A stretch of 33,096 nt of DNA. Source: Anaerolineaceae bacterium (lineage in GTDB: Bacteria > Chloroflexota > Anaerolineae > Anaerolineales > Anaerolineaceae). Below the pieces are notes generated by a model. It was given only the letters and a program-made list of their open reading frames with translations, made no database searches and was not told the DNA's origin. Of the stretch, positions 14,184-22,720 are shown piece after piece (position 1 is the first letter of the stretch; every line of letters starts with the position of its first letter). Location of the stretch: assembly GCA_021107195.1 (NCBI GenBank), contig JAIOTF010000217.1, forward strand, positions 1-33,096, given 5' to 3'. Position numbers and translations under genes: made by a program.

Positions 14184-15296
14184 ATGCGCGTTTTGTACTT
14201 CACCCGTGACTACACCCCGCATGATCACCGCTTTCTGTCAGCTTTGGCAAAGACGGAACATCAGGTTTTTTTCCTGCGTTTGGAGCGGCGCGGCCACCAG
14301 CAGGAAGATCGTCCTGTTCCGGCGGAAGTGGAGCAGGTGGTATGGCGCGGCGGTCAAAAGCCAGCCAGGCGCAAGGATGGTCCGGCACTGCTGGCTGCCC
14401 TGCGGCGGGTGATCTACAGGATCAAACCGGATGTGGCCCATGCTGGACCGATCCAGACTTGTGCGTTTTTGACGGCATTGAGCGGATTTCGACCGCTGGT
14501 AAGCATGTCCTGGGGTTCTGATCTATTGAAAGATGCCGACCGTGGTTGGGACTGGCGCTGGGCGACAAGATTTGCTTTGCGGCACAGTGCGGTGTTAGTG
14601 GGGGATTGCCGGGCTGTGCAGGAGAAGGCAGCGCAGTTTGGGTTTCCCGAAGAGCGGGTCGTTTTATTCCCATGGGGCGTGGACCTGGAACAATTCACAC
14701 CCGGCCCGGCAGAGGAATTCCGCGAGCGGCGCAATTGGCAGGATCAATTTGTGATCCTTTCACTGCGTTCCTGGGAACCGCTGTACGGCGTGGATACTGT
14801 CGTTCGGGCTTTCGCCCGGGCGGCGCAGGTTGAACCGGCTTTGCGGCTGTTTCTGCTGGGCAATGGATCGCAGGCACAAATGATCCGGCGGATCATCATG
14901 CAGCATGAATTGCAGGACAAGGTGGTATTTGGCGGGCAGGTTAACAACAAAAAGCTGGCAACGTATTACCATGCTGCTGACCTGTACCTGAGCGCTTCGC
15001 ACAGTGATGGCTCATCGGTTTCATTGATGGAAGCACTGGGCTGCGGACTGCCCGTGCTGGTCTCGGACATTCCAGGCAACCGGGAATGGATCACCGAGGG
15101 TCAGGAGGGCTGGTTGTTCCCCGATGGCGATGAAACTGCATTGGCAGAGGGTATGCTGCGGGCTGCCCAACATTCGGATGCGTTAGCGAATATGCGTATA
15201 GCCAGTAGGCAGTTGGCTGAAGAACGGGCAGACTGGAACAAGAATTTTCAGAAATTATTGGAAGCCTATGAACTGGCGCACAAATCAGGGCACTAG
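14184..15296 (+). CDS. GT4-family glycosyltransferase
   Basis: A 370-residue GT-B retaining glycosyltransferase. The N-terminus (MRVLYFTRDYTPHDHRFL) begins the acceptor domain; SMSWGSDLL is the typical mid-domain turn; FPWGVDLEQFTP marks the start of the donor domain; and SDGSSVSLMEALGCGLPVLVSDIPGNREW (about residues 274-302) is the donor-site EX7E-type region. It adds one sugar to a growing lipid-linked glycan at the cytoplasmic membrane face. It begins 16 bases after the NeuB gene. Donor and acceptor cannot be read from sequence. Confidence 0.85.
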   Translation: MRVLYFTRDYTPHDHRFLSALAKTEHQVFFLRLERRGHQQEDRPVPAEVEQVVWRGGQKPARRKDGPALLAALRRVIYRIKPDVAHAGPIQTCAFLTALSGFRPLVSMSWGSDLLKDADRGWDWRWATRFALRHSAVLVGDCRAVQEKAAQFGFPEERVVLFPWGVDLEQFTPGPAEEFRERRNWQDQFVILSLRSWEPLYGVDTVVRAFARAAQVEPALRLFLLGNGSQAQMIRRIIMQHELQDKVVFGGQVNNKKLATYYHAADLYLSASHSDGSSVSLMEALGCGLPVLVSDIPGNREWITEGQEGWLFPDGDETALAEGMLRAAQHSDALANMRIASRQLAEERADWNKNFQKLLEAYELAHKSGH

Positions 15297-15338
15297 CCCA
15301 GGCTCGTCAGACACGTATTGGTGCATTTTGGGATTTGC

Positions 15339-17141
15339 ATGAAACGTTTCGATATCTCGGACCAGACTTCGCGAATCATTTTCTTTCTTGTCATCCTGGT
15401 ATTGGTGGGGTTGACATTGAGCGTGGTTTCTCCGGCGGTGCAGATGACACCCGGTAGAGATTCGGGTATCTATCTGTATACAGGTTGGCAAATGCTGGAA
15501 GGCAAGACGCTGTACAGTGAGGTTTGGGACCATAAGCCGCCCGTGATCTTCTTTATTGAAGCTGTCGGATTGTGGTTGGGGGGTGGTTCAGTGTGGGGCG
15601 TGTGGGTGCTGCAAGTGGCCTTTGTTTTTGCGGCCTTCCTGCTGGCGGCTGTCTTGCTGCTGCAATTCAGCGCGGCTGTTGAAGCCGGCTGGGTGATAGC
15701 TGGCGGCATTTTTACCTTGTTCTATGTGCTGCATGGCGGCAACTTTACTGAAGAGTATGCCTTGCCGTTTCAGATTGGGGCGCTGCTGATGTTCTTTTTG
15801 GCAGAACGCAAGGGATACAGCTTCTGGCGGAGCTTTGGGATCGGTTTGCTGTTAGCGATGGCCTTTCACTTGCGGCAAAACCTGATTGGGGTGGGACTCG
15901 TCATTGGATTGGTGATCGTGCTTCAGGCAGTTTTTACGAGAAACATCCGGGGCTTGCTGCCACTTCTGCCGATGGCAGCCGGGTTTGGGCTGGTAGCGGG
16001 GCTGTGGACTGCCTGTTTTGCAGTCCAGGGCACGCTAGCCGAGTACTGGGGCGCTGCATTTGCCTATAATTTTTACTATTCTGACCTGGGGCTGCTGGAA
16101 TACATCAAAGGTATTCAGGGAGCGTTAGGCTTTTTCGTTACCGTACCCGGGTTTGTGGTTGGGGCATTCGCCTGGATGTTTTTGCTGGTCAGTCTGGTGC
16201 TGCATTTTGGGGAAGCGCTGAGCGGCTGGCTGCGCAAGCGTTGGCCGGGGCTGGCTGGCTTGGGCCTGAGTGCTTTTGTGGTCCTGCTGGCATTGTTTGG
16301 AGAAGTGTTGATCTCAGGCAGTGCACAGGACGGTCTGGGCCTGCTGCAGGTTGCCATGTTGGCTGGCAGCATTGTTCTGGCGCTGGTCTCCGGGCTGCAT
16401 ACCAGCGGTTTGCTGGCTCGCTGGCTGGCTGGTCCGCTGGAACGGCAAAAGCTGCGTTTTGCCTCGCCCGAGACAGCTTTGCTGGCCGCGGTATGTTTAC
16501 TGTGGCTGCCGTTGGAAGTTCTGTTCATTGGGCTTTCGGCACGCAATTATGTGCATTACTTCATCAGCCTTGTGCCGGTGACGGTTGTATTAATTGGCTT
16601 GATGCAGCACTGGCTGCTTTCTTTGTCGAATATCAAAGGCTTCAAGGCATGGCCGGTAATGCTGGTTTTGCTGGCGGTGATTGCTTATAAACCTGCTGTG
16701 GCACTGGCCGGGCAATTTGGCACAGCGGGCTCGGACCCGCAGGTGGATGCAGCAGTTCTTTATATAGAAGAGAACACGGATACAAAAGACCCGGTGCTGG
16801 TATGGGGAGCGGAGCCGGTGGTGAACTTGCAGTCACGGCGTAGTCTGCCAACGAGATATATTCATATGTATCCGTTCTATGTGGTACACCCGACCATTGA
16901 GGGCATGTCGGCGGAGTTTTTGGCTGACCTTAAAATGAATCGGCCGGTGTTGATCGTGGATACGATGAACGAGGAACTGCCATTCGTCACACCAAATGAG
17001 GATGCAAACACTTGTGCTGCACCCGGAACTGATCTGCCTGGCAGCATGCCGCAGGTGTTTGAACAAGTTTGCCAGAACTACGAATATATTACGACGGTAG
17101 GGCCGGAAGCGTGGCGTATTTACCGTTTGATGGATCAATAG
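15339..17141 (+). CDS. polytopic membrane glycosyltransferase, ArnT/PMT-like (GT-C)
   Basis: A 600-residue protein with an N-terminal membrane helix, then a loop with GRDSGIY carrying the Asp expected of GT-C enzymes, WDHKPP, and about ten further hydrophobic segments up to ~470. A soluble C-terminal domain of ~130 residues follows. The layout fits the ArnT/PMT superfamily, which moves sugars from lipid-linked donors on the outer face of the membrane. It probably decorates the exported glycan or a surface protein. ATG 15339 is preferred over TTG 15318 because GGGA lies five bases upstream and the basic start MKRFD precedes the first helix. Confidence 0.75.
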   Translation: MKRFDISDQTSRIIFFLVILVLVGLTLSVVSPAVQMTPGRDSGIYLYTGWQMLEGKTLYSEVWDHKPPVIFFIEAVGLWLGGGSVWGVWVLQVAFVFAAFLLAAVLLLQFSAAVEAGWVIAGGIFTLFYVLHGGNFTEEYALPFQIGALLMFFLAERKGYSFWRSFGIGLLLAMAFHLRQNLIGVGLVIGLVIVLQAVFTRNIRGLLPLLPMAAGFGLVAGLWTACFAVQGTLAEYWGAAFAYNFYYSDLGLLEYIKGIQGALGFFVTVPGFVVGAFAWMFLLVSLVLHFGEALSGWLRKRWPGLAGLGLSAFVVLLALFGEVLISGSAQDGLGLLQVAMLAGSIVLALVSGLHTSGLLARWLAGPLERQKLRFASPETALLAAVCLLWLPLEVLFIGLSARNYVHYFISLVPVTVVLIGLMQHWLLSLSNIKGFKAWPVMLVLLAVIAYKPAVALAGQFGTAGSDPQVDAAVLYIEENTDTKDPVLVWGAEPVVNLQSRRSLPTRYIHMYPFYVVHPTIEGMSAEFLADLKMNRPVLIVDTMNEELPFVTPNEDANTCAAPGTDLPGSMPQVFEQVCQNYEYITTVGPEAWRIYRLMDQ

Positions 17142-17150
17142 GTGAGTTGA

Positions 17151-17939
17151 ATGGCTGTCGACCAAACACCAAAATATCATACAGTGGCAATCATCCAGGC
17201 TCGGATGGGATCAAGCCGCCTGCCGGGAAAAGTGCTGCAGGAGATTAACGGGCGCCCGATGCTGGATTGGGTGGTCACGCGGGCCGGACGGGCGGAGACG
17301 GTGGATGAAGTGGCGGTTGCTACGACTACGGACACGTCAGATGACCCGATTGAGACCTTTTGTACAACCCATGACGTTCCGGTTTTTCGCGGCAGCGTAT
17401 TTGATGTGCTGGACCGTTATTATCAGGCGGCGCGTGCCTTTGATGCGGACGCAATCGTGCGTCTGACAGCGGACTGCCCGCTGCTCGACCCGCAGGTGAT
17501 TGACCTGACTGTGCGGCGTTTTGTGGAGACAGGAGCAGATTTCGCTGCCAATCGTCTTCCGCCACCTTTCAGGCGCACCTTCCCGATTGGTCTGGACACG
17601 GAAGTATGCAGCTTTGCCGCTTTGGAACAGGCATGGAAAGAAGCGAAGCAGACTTATCAACGTGAGCATGTGATGCCTTATCTGTATGACCAGGAAGGGC
17701 GCTTCAAGGTTGTCGTGGTGGATCATACTCAAGACTTCGGCGCACAGCGCTGGACAGTAGACACGCCAGAGGACCTGGAATTTGTGCGTCAGGTGGTAGC
17801 AAGGCTGGACGGTCGGGATGATTTCAACTGGCTGGCGGTACTGGACCTGTTGAAGCGTGAGCCTGATCTGCTGGCAATCAATGCCCAGATCCAGCACAAA
17901 ACGATGGTGGATGTGGACGAGCGAAACGAGAGTAAGTAA
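17151..17939 (+). CDS. SpsF-type cytidylyltransferase
   Basis: A 262-residue nucleotidyltransferase that would activate a sugar acid as its CMP derivative. The N-terminal loop IIQARMGSSRLPGKVL (14-29) is diagnostic of the SpsF/PseF-like family; VRLTADCPLLDP near residue 104 is the second nucleotide-binding motif; and RWTVDTPEDL near 201 is the third conserved block. With the NeuB-like gene at 13097 it would give a synthase-plus-CMP-transferase pair. It begins ten bases after the GT-C gene and ends directly against a repeat element. Confidence 0.83.
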   Translation: MAVDQTPKYHTVAIIQARMGSSRLPGKVLQEINGRPMLDWVVTRAGRAETVDEVAVATTTDTSDDPIETFCTTHDVPVFRGSVFDVLDRYYQAARAFDADAIVRLTADCPLLDPQVIDLTVRRFVETGADFAANRLPPPFRRTFPIGLDTEVCSFAALEQAWKEAKQTYQREHVMPYLYDQEGRFKVVVVDHTQDFGAQRWTVDTPEDLEFVRQVVARLDGRDDFNWLAVLDLLKREPDLLAINAQIQHKTMVDVDERNESK

Positions 17940-17940
17940 T

Positions 17941-18038
17941 GTCATTACGAAAGAACTGGGATTCGGGTCGCGCCCTGAGCTTGTCGAAGGGGGTAGCTCC
18001 TCACAGTGGTGGGCGCTACGCGGCTCCTTCGTAATGAG
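17941..18038 (+). repeat. terminal-inverted-repeat element, copy 2 (MITE/REP-like)
   Basis: Perfect 10-base ends TCATTACGAA (17942-17951) and TTCGTAATGA (18028-18037) bound a 98-base non-coding element that starts one base after the cytidylyltransferase stop. Its core at 17991-18023 is, as reverse complement, nearly the same as 12958-12992 of copy 1. It also contains the quasi-palindrome CCCTGAGCTTGTCGAAGGG (17973-17991), a type of short repeat seen in many bacterial genomes. It pushes the next gene's ribosome site (AGAGGAA at 18044-18050) downstream, as if inserted into a once-tight junction. Confidence 0.75.
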
Positions 18039-18052
18039 TAAATAGAGGAATT

Positions 18053-18994
18053 ATGCCTTTTTTAACCATTTTTACGGCTCCCAAGCCATTCGACGATCCT
18101 TTCATTGCCATTCTGCAGCGCAATGCGATTGAGTCGTGGGCCCATCTCGGCCCGGAGGTCGAGGTGATCCTGATTGGCAACGAGAAAGGAATTGCGGAAG
18201 CGGCGCAGGAATTTGGCGTCAAACACCTGCCGGATGTGGCTTGCAATGAGATGGGCACGCCATTGGTCAGTTCCATCTTTGCGCTGGCGCGCCAGTACAG
18301 CCAATCGACAGTGCTGGTGTATGTCAATGCGGATATCCTCTTCATGCCGGATGTGGTCACTGCCGCCAGGCAGGTGGCTGAGCAAGCAGAGGAATATTTG
18401 ATCGTTGGACAACGTTGGGACCTGGATGTGACCGAACGGCTGGATTTTTCTGACGGCTGGGTCGGGCGATTGCAGAAGCTTACTGCCCGGGAGGGCAAGC
18501 TGCACCCGCGCGGGGGCAGTGATTATTTCATTTTTCCCCGGGCATGCTTTCAAAGCATGCCGGATTTCGCCATAGGGCGCGCCGGATGGGATAACTGGAT
18601 GTTCTATGAAGCACGCCGTCGGGGGTGGGCGTTGGTCGATGCCACCCCGGCTATTCAAATCGTCCATCAGAATCATGATTATCGCCATCTTCCCAAAGGG
18701 CAGCCGCATTACCGCCTGCCGGAAACACGTGAGAATATTCGCCTGGCAGGAGGAAAGCGCGCTATTTTCAATTTATTGGATGCAGATCGTACCCTGGTGG
18801 ATGGCAAAATCCAGCAGATACGCTGGAACGCAGAGAAATTCTGGCGGGAGATGGAGATCTTCCCACTGGTGAAACTACATTCTTACCCGTTGGGGCAGGT
18901 TTTTTTCGCCCTGTTTCATCCGGTTGAGGCGAGCAAGGAATTCAAGGTCTGGCTGGTGAAGAAACTCAGGGGCAGTCAGGACGACAAGGAGTAA
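18053..18994 (+). CDS. GT-A-like glycosyltransferase family protein
   Basis: A 313-residue protein of probable GT-A fold. The first ~40 residues give strand-turn segments (FLTIFTAPKPF, VEVILIGNE), then LVYVNADILFMPD near residues 88-100 occupies the place of a DxD metal motif, but as N-A-D. Later landmarks are RGGSDYFIFPR, a GWDNWMFYEA segment, and VHQNHDY. These resemble glycan-cluster transferases, but I cannot name a defined family. It has a good ribosome site (AGAGGAA) and is followed after 3 bases by another transferase gene. Confidence 0.6.
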   Translation: MPFLTIFTAPKPFDDPFIAILQRNAIESWAHLGPEVEVILIGNEKGIAEAAQEFGVKHLPDVACNEMGTPLVSSIFALARQYSQSTVLVYVNADILFMPDVVTAARQVAEQAEEYLIVGQRWDLDVTERLDFSDGWVGRLQKLTAREGKLHPRGGSDYFIFPRACFQSMPDFAIGRAGWDNWMFYEARRRGWALVDATPAIQIVHQNHDYRHLPKGQPHYRLPETRENIRLAGGKRAIFNLLDADRTLVDGKIQQIRWNAEKFWREMEIFPLVKLHSYPLGQVFFALFHPVEASKEFKVWLVKKLRGSQDDKE

Positions 18995-18997
18995 TTG

Positions 18998-19954
18998 ATG
19001 CGCGTTGGACAAAACCCAGCGAAATTTGTGAAGACAGTTGCGCAGCCGGAACGGATCACGGTGGCCGTGTTGAACTATATCCCTTTCCTGAGTGGTTTTT
19101 ATGCCGAGATGCTGGATGTGCTGGATACCAGTTTGAGCAGTCTGCGCGAGTCGGCAGACCTGCCTTTTGATCTGTTGGTCTTTGACAATGGCAGTTGCGA
19201 GGAAGCGCGCCAGTATTTGTTGAAGGAGCAGGAAGCAGGAAACATACAGTATCTGCTGCTTTCGGACAAGAATCTGGGCAAGGGCGGTGCATGGAATATG
19301 ATCCTGAGTGGTGCGCCGGGTGAGATCATCGTCTATGCAGATAATGATGTGTTGTATTATCCGGGCTGGCTTTCACAGTCATTACAGCTTCTGGAGACTT
19401 TCCCCAATGTGGGGATGGTTACCGCTCGTCCCTTTCGCACCCGGCCAGAGATTTATAGTCAGACAGTGGCCTGGGGCGAAGGGCAGGATGATGTTGAAGT
19501 GACTCGCGGCGATTTCATACCTTATGCCACTTTTCAGGAATTTGACCTGAGCCTGGGGCAGAGTGAAGAAGAGATTCGCCAGCATTATGAGACCAGTGAA
19601 GATGTACGGTTGATTTTTAAGGGCGTGGAGGCTTTGGCCGGAGCATCGCACTGGCAGTTCATGGCCTATAAGAGTTTGTTGCAAGATTTTTTGCCTTTCA
19701 GCATGGACCGCCCGATGGGGCAGGTGAAACAGTTGGATGAGCGCATGAATCAGGAAGGCTACCTGCGCCTGATGCCCACCCAGCCGTATGTGATGAATAT
19801 CAGCAACACACTGCGGAACCTGCCTGAAGTGGGCAAGGCACAAGATGCCAGCAAGACAGCGGAAAAGAAGCGGCCGATGTTGGATTTGCCGCCAGTCAAG
19901 CGTGCTTTGTTGTTCTTGTACAATAAGATATTTCATTGGTATTATGATCGCTAA
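18998..19954 (+). CDS. GT2-like glycosyltransferase
   Basis: A 318-residue GT-A transferase. FDLLVFDNGSCEEAR (58-71) is the nucleotide-sugar binding strand-turn, NLGKGGAWN (92-100) the usual next motif, and YADNDVLYYPGW (113-124) the DxD metal site (D115, D117). The C-terminal ~40 residues are basic. ATG 18998 is used rather than TTG 18995 because AAGGAG at 18986-18991 is well spaced. It overlaps neither neighbour but sits three bases after the previous stop, so the two are probably translated in tandem. The sugar is unknown. Confidence 0.8.
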   Translation: MRVGQNPAKFVKTVAQPERITVAVLNYIPFLSGFYAEMLDVLDTSLSSLRESADLPFDLLVFDNGSCEEARQYLLKEQEAGNIQYLLLSDKNLGKGGAWNMILSGAPGEIIVYADNDVLYYPGWLSQSLQLLETFPNVGMVTARPFRTRPEIYSQTVAWGEGQDDVEVTRGDFIPYATFQEFDLSLGQSEEEIRQHYETSEDVRLIFKGVEALAGASHWQFMAYKSLLQDFLPFSMDRPMGQVKQLDERMNQEGYLRLMPTQPYVMNISNTLRNLPEVGKAQDASKTAEKKRPMLDLPPVKRALLFLYNKIFHWYYDR

Positions 19955-19994
19955 GGAAAATAGCGATAACAGAAGAGAGGAATTCATATTCTGT

Positions 19995-21449
19995 ATGACG
20001 AAGAGACGCGTTTTCATCAGTGCCGACCATGGGCTGGCGATTGTTTATTTCCTGCAAAGTGATGTGGTTTCTACCATGCTGGATGCTGGTGTGGAAGTGG
20101 TGCTGTTGACAGATGATGGCTTGAAAGAACAGATTGAAGAGCGTTTTGGCCGCCCCGGTCTGATCGTGGAAGGACTGCGTCTGGATCAGGCTCGAAAGTA
20201 TTACCAGACAGTGTCGCCAACAGTGCAATGGTGGCTGCATTTTCTGCGTCGTGTGGGAGGCTCAAAACGGATCAACGTTGAGGCGATGGATAGCAATATC
20301 TTCCAGGTGGAGGGGGAAGCTACCGGCAGACGTAAGGCTGTGATGCCTTTAATGAAACTCATTGTTGGTTTGATGCGGCGATCAAAAGCTTTGCGGCAGT
20401 TCGTCGTGCGTCAACAGATGCGCTTCACGCCCGACTTGTATGGAGACCTGTTTGAGAAATATCAACCTGAATTGGTCATTGCCAGCACGGCGGGATGGCG
20501 CTATGACCGTTATTTGTTACGTCAGGCGGCCCAATTGGGCGTTCCCACAGTGGCAGTCATTGTTGGCTGGGACAATTCCAGCAGCTACACGCTGCCGGGT
20601 GCACCGATGGATTGGGTCAATTGCTGGTCTGAGCTGCAAAAAGAAGAACTGGTGCTCGGTTCTGATTGGGACCCGCGCCGGGTGCATGTTGGTGGAATTC
20701 CGTCTTATGATGGCTACTTCCGTAAAGAGTGGCTGATGCCACGCGAGGAATATTTTGCCCTGCACAAACTGGACCCTGATCGTAAATTGATAGGCTATGC
20801 CAGCAGTTTTATCACCTTTTCGCCAAATTATCAGAATGTGGAAGCGCTGGCCGAGCTGGTGGCTGCGGACGAATTGGCAGAACCTTGCCAATTGTTGATC
20901 CGTCTGCACCCCAATCATTTTATGGACAATCCGCTGTTTGCCGGAGAGCGGGAAAAAATCCACGAACTGGCTGCCCGGTTAGAGCATGTGCATTTGGTTG
21001 AGCCTGTTCCTCTGGGAGGAGAATTGGGGTACTATTCTGGTGAAGATATGCCGGAGAAGACATCGATGATGGCTTACTCGGATGTGTTCACTACCGTGTA
21101 TTCCACGATGGTGGTCGAAGCGGCTTTACATGAACAACCGATTGTCAGCGTGTGCATTGATGCCCCTGGCGGCTGGAATACGCCTGGAAAGTTCTCATTG
21201 GCCCTTTCCGAAATTGGCAATTGGCCGACTCATCTTCGCTTCCGGGAAGCGGGAGCAGGGCAGGTGGCAATGGATAAAGCACAGCTCAAGGATGCGCTCA
21301 ACCGCTATCTCGAAAACCCGCACGCCGATGAAATGGAACGGAAGCAGTTCATTACTGATGAGGTGACTTATACCGATGGCAGTGCGGGAAAACGCACAGC
21401 GGAATTCTTGCTGTCGGTGATCGGCAAGAAAGAAGTCAGGCAACGGTAA
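19995..21449 (+). CDS. GT-B glycan/phosphate transferase, CDP-glycerol-transferase or capsule-like
   Basis: A 484-residue cytoplasmic protein. The N-terminus (RVFISADHGLAIVYFL) looks like the first strand-helix of a GT-B fold; the mid-region has PELVIASTAGW, VAVIVGWDNSSS and RVHVGGIPSYD; the C-terminal half has LIRLHPNH near 302 and AYSDVFTTVYSTMVVEAALHEQPIVSV near 360-380. That pattern is shared by CDP-glycerol glycerophosphotransferases and KpsC/KpsS-type enzymes. ATG 19995 is chosen since residues upstream in this frame (from 19845) are shadow of the preceding gene; the ribosome site AGAGG at 19976-19980 is rather distant (14 bases), so translation may be weak. Confidence 0.65.
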   Translation: MTKRRVFISADHGLAIVYFLQSDVVSTMLDAGVEVVLLTDDGLKEQIEERFGRPGLIVEGLRLDQARKYYQTVSPTVQWWLHFLRRVGGSKRINVEAMDSNIFQVEGEATGRRKAVMPLMKLIVGLMRRSKALRQFVVRQQMRFTPDLYGDLFEKYQPELVIASTAGWRYDRYLLRQAAQLGVPTVAVIVGWDNSSSYTLPGAPMDWVNCWSELQKEELVLGSDWDPRRVHVGGIPSYDGYFRKEWLMPREEYFALHKLDPDRKLIGYASSFITFSPNYQNVEALAELVAADELAEPCQLLIRLHPNHFMDNPLFAGEREKIHELAARLEHVHLVEPVPLGGELGYYSGEDMPEKTSMMAYSDVFTTVYSTMVVEAALHEQPIVSVCIDAPGGWNTPGKFSLALSEIGNWPTHLRFREAGAGQVAMDKAQLKDALNRYLENPHADEMERKQFITDEVTYTDGSAGKRTAEFLLSVIGKKEVRQR

Positions 21450-21465
21450 CAGAAAGCGAGACCTA

Positions 21466-21524
21466 TGTAGTAACCACTTTAGTGGTTACTGATGCGAGAT
21501 GCAACGACTGAAGTCGTTACTACA
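21466..21524 (+). repeat. palindromic REP-like element with two hairpins
   Basis: A 59-base unit bounded by TGTAGTAAC (21466-21474) and GTTACTACA (21516-21524). Inside are two hairpins: AGTAACCAC/GTGGTTACT (21469-21477, 21482-21490) and AACGACT/AGTCGTT (21503-21509, 21512-21518). It sits just after the GT-B gene stop and resembles the short palindromic repeats scattered in many bacterial genomes. Confidence 0.75.
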
Positions 21525-21699
21525 ATGGGTAATGAATAATTCTGGAGCCTGTGCGGTCGCGCTTCGCGCACGACCACACCCTTCTTGTCACTTGAGCATG
21601 CCTTTTTAGGTTATTTATTTGTTAATATTCATTAGTGGTTACTGGCGCAAGACGCAACGACTGAAGTCGTTACTACATGGGTAATGAGTAGTTCTGGAG
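21480..21699 (+). repeat. imperfect direct duplication of a ~67-bp leader segment
   Basis: Bases 21480-21547 recur at 21633-21699 with six substitutions and one single-base indel by my count. Each copy contains the right-hand hairpin of the palindromic element and ends TTCTGGAG. In the second copy this GGAG (21696-21699) is the ribosome site of the oxidoreductase gene at 21707. The ~85 bases between copies contain an imperfect GC-rich hairpin (about 21551-21579) and then AT-rich sequence. This accounts for the whole 257-base gap. Confidence 0.75.
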
Positions 21700-21706
21700 A
21701 GCAAAG

Positions 21707-22693
21707 ATGAAATTCTTGATCGCTGGTTTTGGTTCGATTGGGCGGCGTCATTTGCGCAACCTGCTGTCGTTGGGCCAGGACGACATCGTGTTGTACCGGT
21801 CTCATCGCAGCACTCTGGAAGATGACGAAATTGCGCGCTTCCCGGTGGAAACCGACTTGCAAAAGGCGCTGGCTCATAAACCCGATGGGGTGATCATCTC
21901 CAATCCGACGGCGCTGCATCTGGATGTTGCCATCCCCGCTGCTCGGGCAGGCTGTCATATTATGATGGAAAAACCTATATCCCATACAATGGAGGGTGTT
22001 TCGATCCTGGAAAAGGCATTGCAGCAGAGGGGCGGCAAGCTGCTGGTGGGTTTCCAGTTCCGGTTTCATCCCGGGTTGAAGCTGGCCAAGCAATTTCTCG
22101 ACGAAGGCGCGATTGGAGACCTGGTGTCTGTGCGCTCGCATTGGGGTGAGTATTTACCCGGTTGGCATCCGTGGGAGGATTACCGGCAGAGTTACAGTGC
22201 CCGCAAAGACCTGGGCGGCGGTGTGGTGCGCACCTTGTGCCATCCACTGGATTACCTGCGCTGGCTGGTTGGCGAACTGGAATCGGTGTGGGCGTTTTCC
22301 GGCAATCTTGGCGGCCTGGAGATCAATGTGGAAGATGTGTCCGAGATTGGATTGCAATTCGACCGGGGTGTATTGGGCAGCGTGCATCTGGATTTCTGCC
22401 AGCGGCCGGCCAGACACACATTGGAGATGATCGGAAATCAAGGCACGCTGTGCTGGGACAATGCCAACGGCGCCATTCGTTTATACCGGGCTGCCAATGC
22501 AGATTGGGAAACCTTCCCTGCACCGGATGGTTTTGATCGAAACGATCTTTTCTTGGCAGAGATGCGTAATTTTATCAATATGATCGAAGGAAAAGAGGAA
22601 CCGGTATGTTCTCTGGAAGACGGAAAACGTGCGATGGAGATCGTGCTGGCAGTTTGTCAATCCTCTCGTTATCATCAATGGGTTGAATTTTAG
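21707..22693 (+). CDS. Gfo/Idh/MocA-family sugar oxidoreductase
   Basis: A 328-residue NAD(P)-dependent oxidoreductase. The N-terminal Rossmann loop is GFGSIG (7-12); ISNPTALH (64-71) and MMEKPIS (86-92) with Lys89 are the family marks; GGGVVRTLCHPLDYL (about 171-185) holds the catalytic-site histidine. Members of this family reduce or oxidise ring carbons of sugars and nucleotide sugars, and often occur in nonulosonic-acid and aminosugar loci (for example PtmF-type genes). Its role in this locus is inferred from position. It starts a new translational group after the duplicated leader and is followed closely by the GT-C gene. Confidence 0.82.
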   Translation: MKFLIAGFGSIGRRHLRNLLSLGQDDIVLYRSHRSTLEDDEIARFPVETDLQKALAHKPDGVIISNPTALHLDVAIPAARAGCHIMMEKPISHTMEGVSILEKALQQRGGKLLVGFQFRFHPGLKLAKQFLDEGAIGDLVSVRSHWGEYLPGWHPWEDYRQSYSARKDLGGGVVRTLCHPLDYLRWLVGELESVWAFSGNLGGLEINVEDVSEIGLQFDRGVLGSVHLDFCQRPARHTLEMIGNQGTLCWDNANGAIRLYRAANADWETFPAPDGFDRNDLFLAEMRNFINMIEGKEEPVCSLEDGKRAMEIVLAVCQSSRYHQWVEF

Positions 22694-22720
22694 TTGGAGC
22701 CTGAAGCCTGGAGCGCTTGC

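Noticed and set aside
13097..17939. Complete pseudaminic acid pathway
   Set aside because: Only PseB-like, NeuB-like and cytidylyltransferase functions are seen; PseC, PseH and PseG equivalents are absent, so the full pathway cannot be claimed.
18062..18709. 215-codon open frame on the - strand
   Set aside because: Antisense shadow of the glycosyltransferase gene at 18053; no ribosome site or motif.
19845..19994. 50-residue N-terminal extension of the GT-B gene at 19995
   Set aside because: It is the out-of-frame shadow of the preceding GT2 gene; homology-like sequence begins only at ATG 19995.
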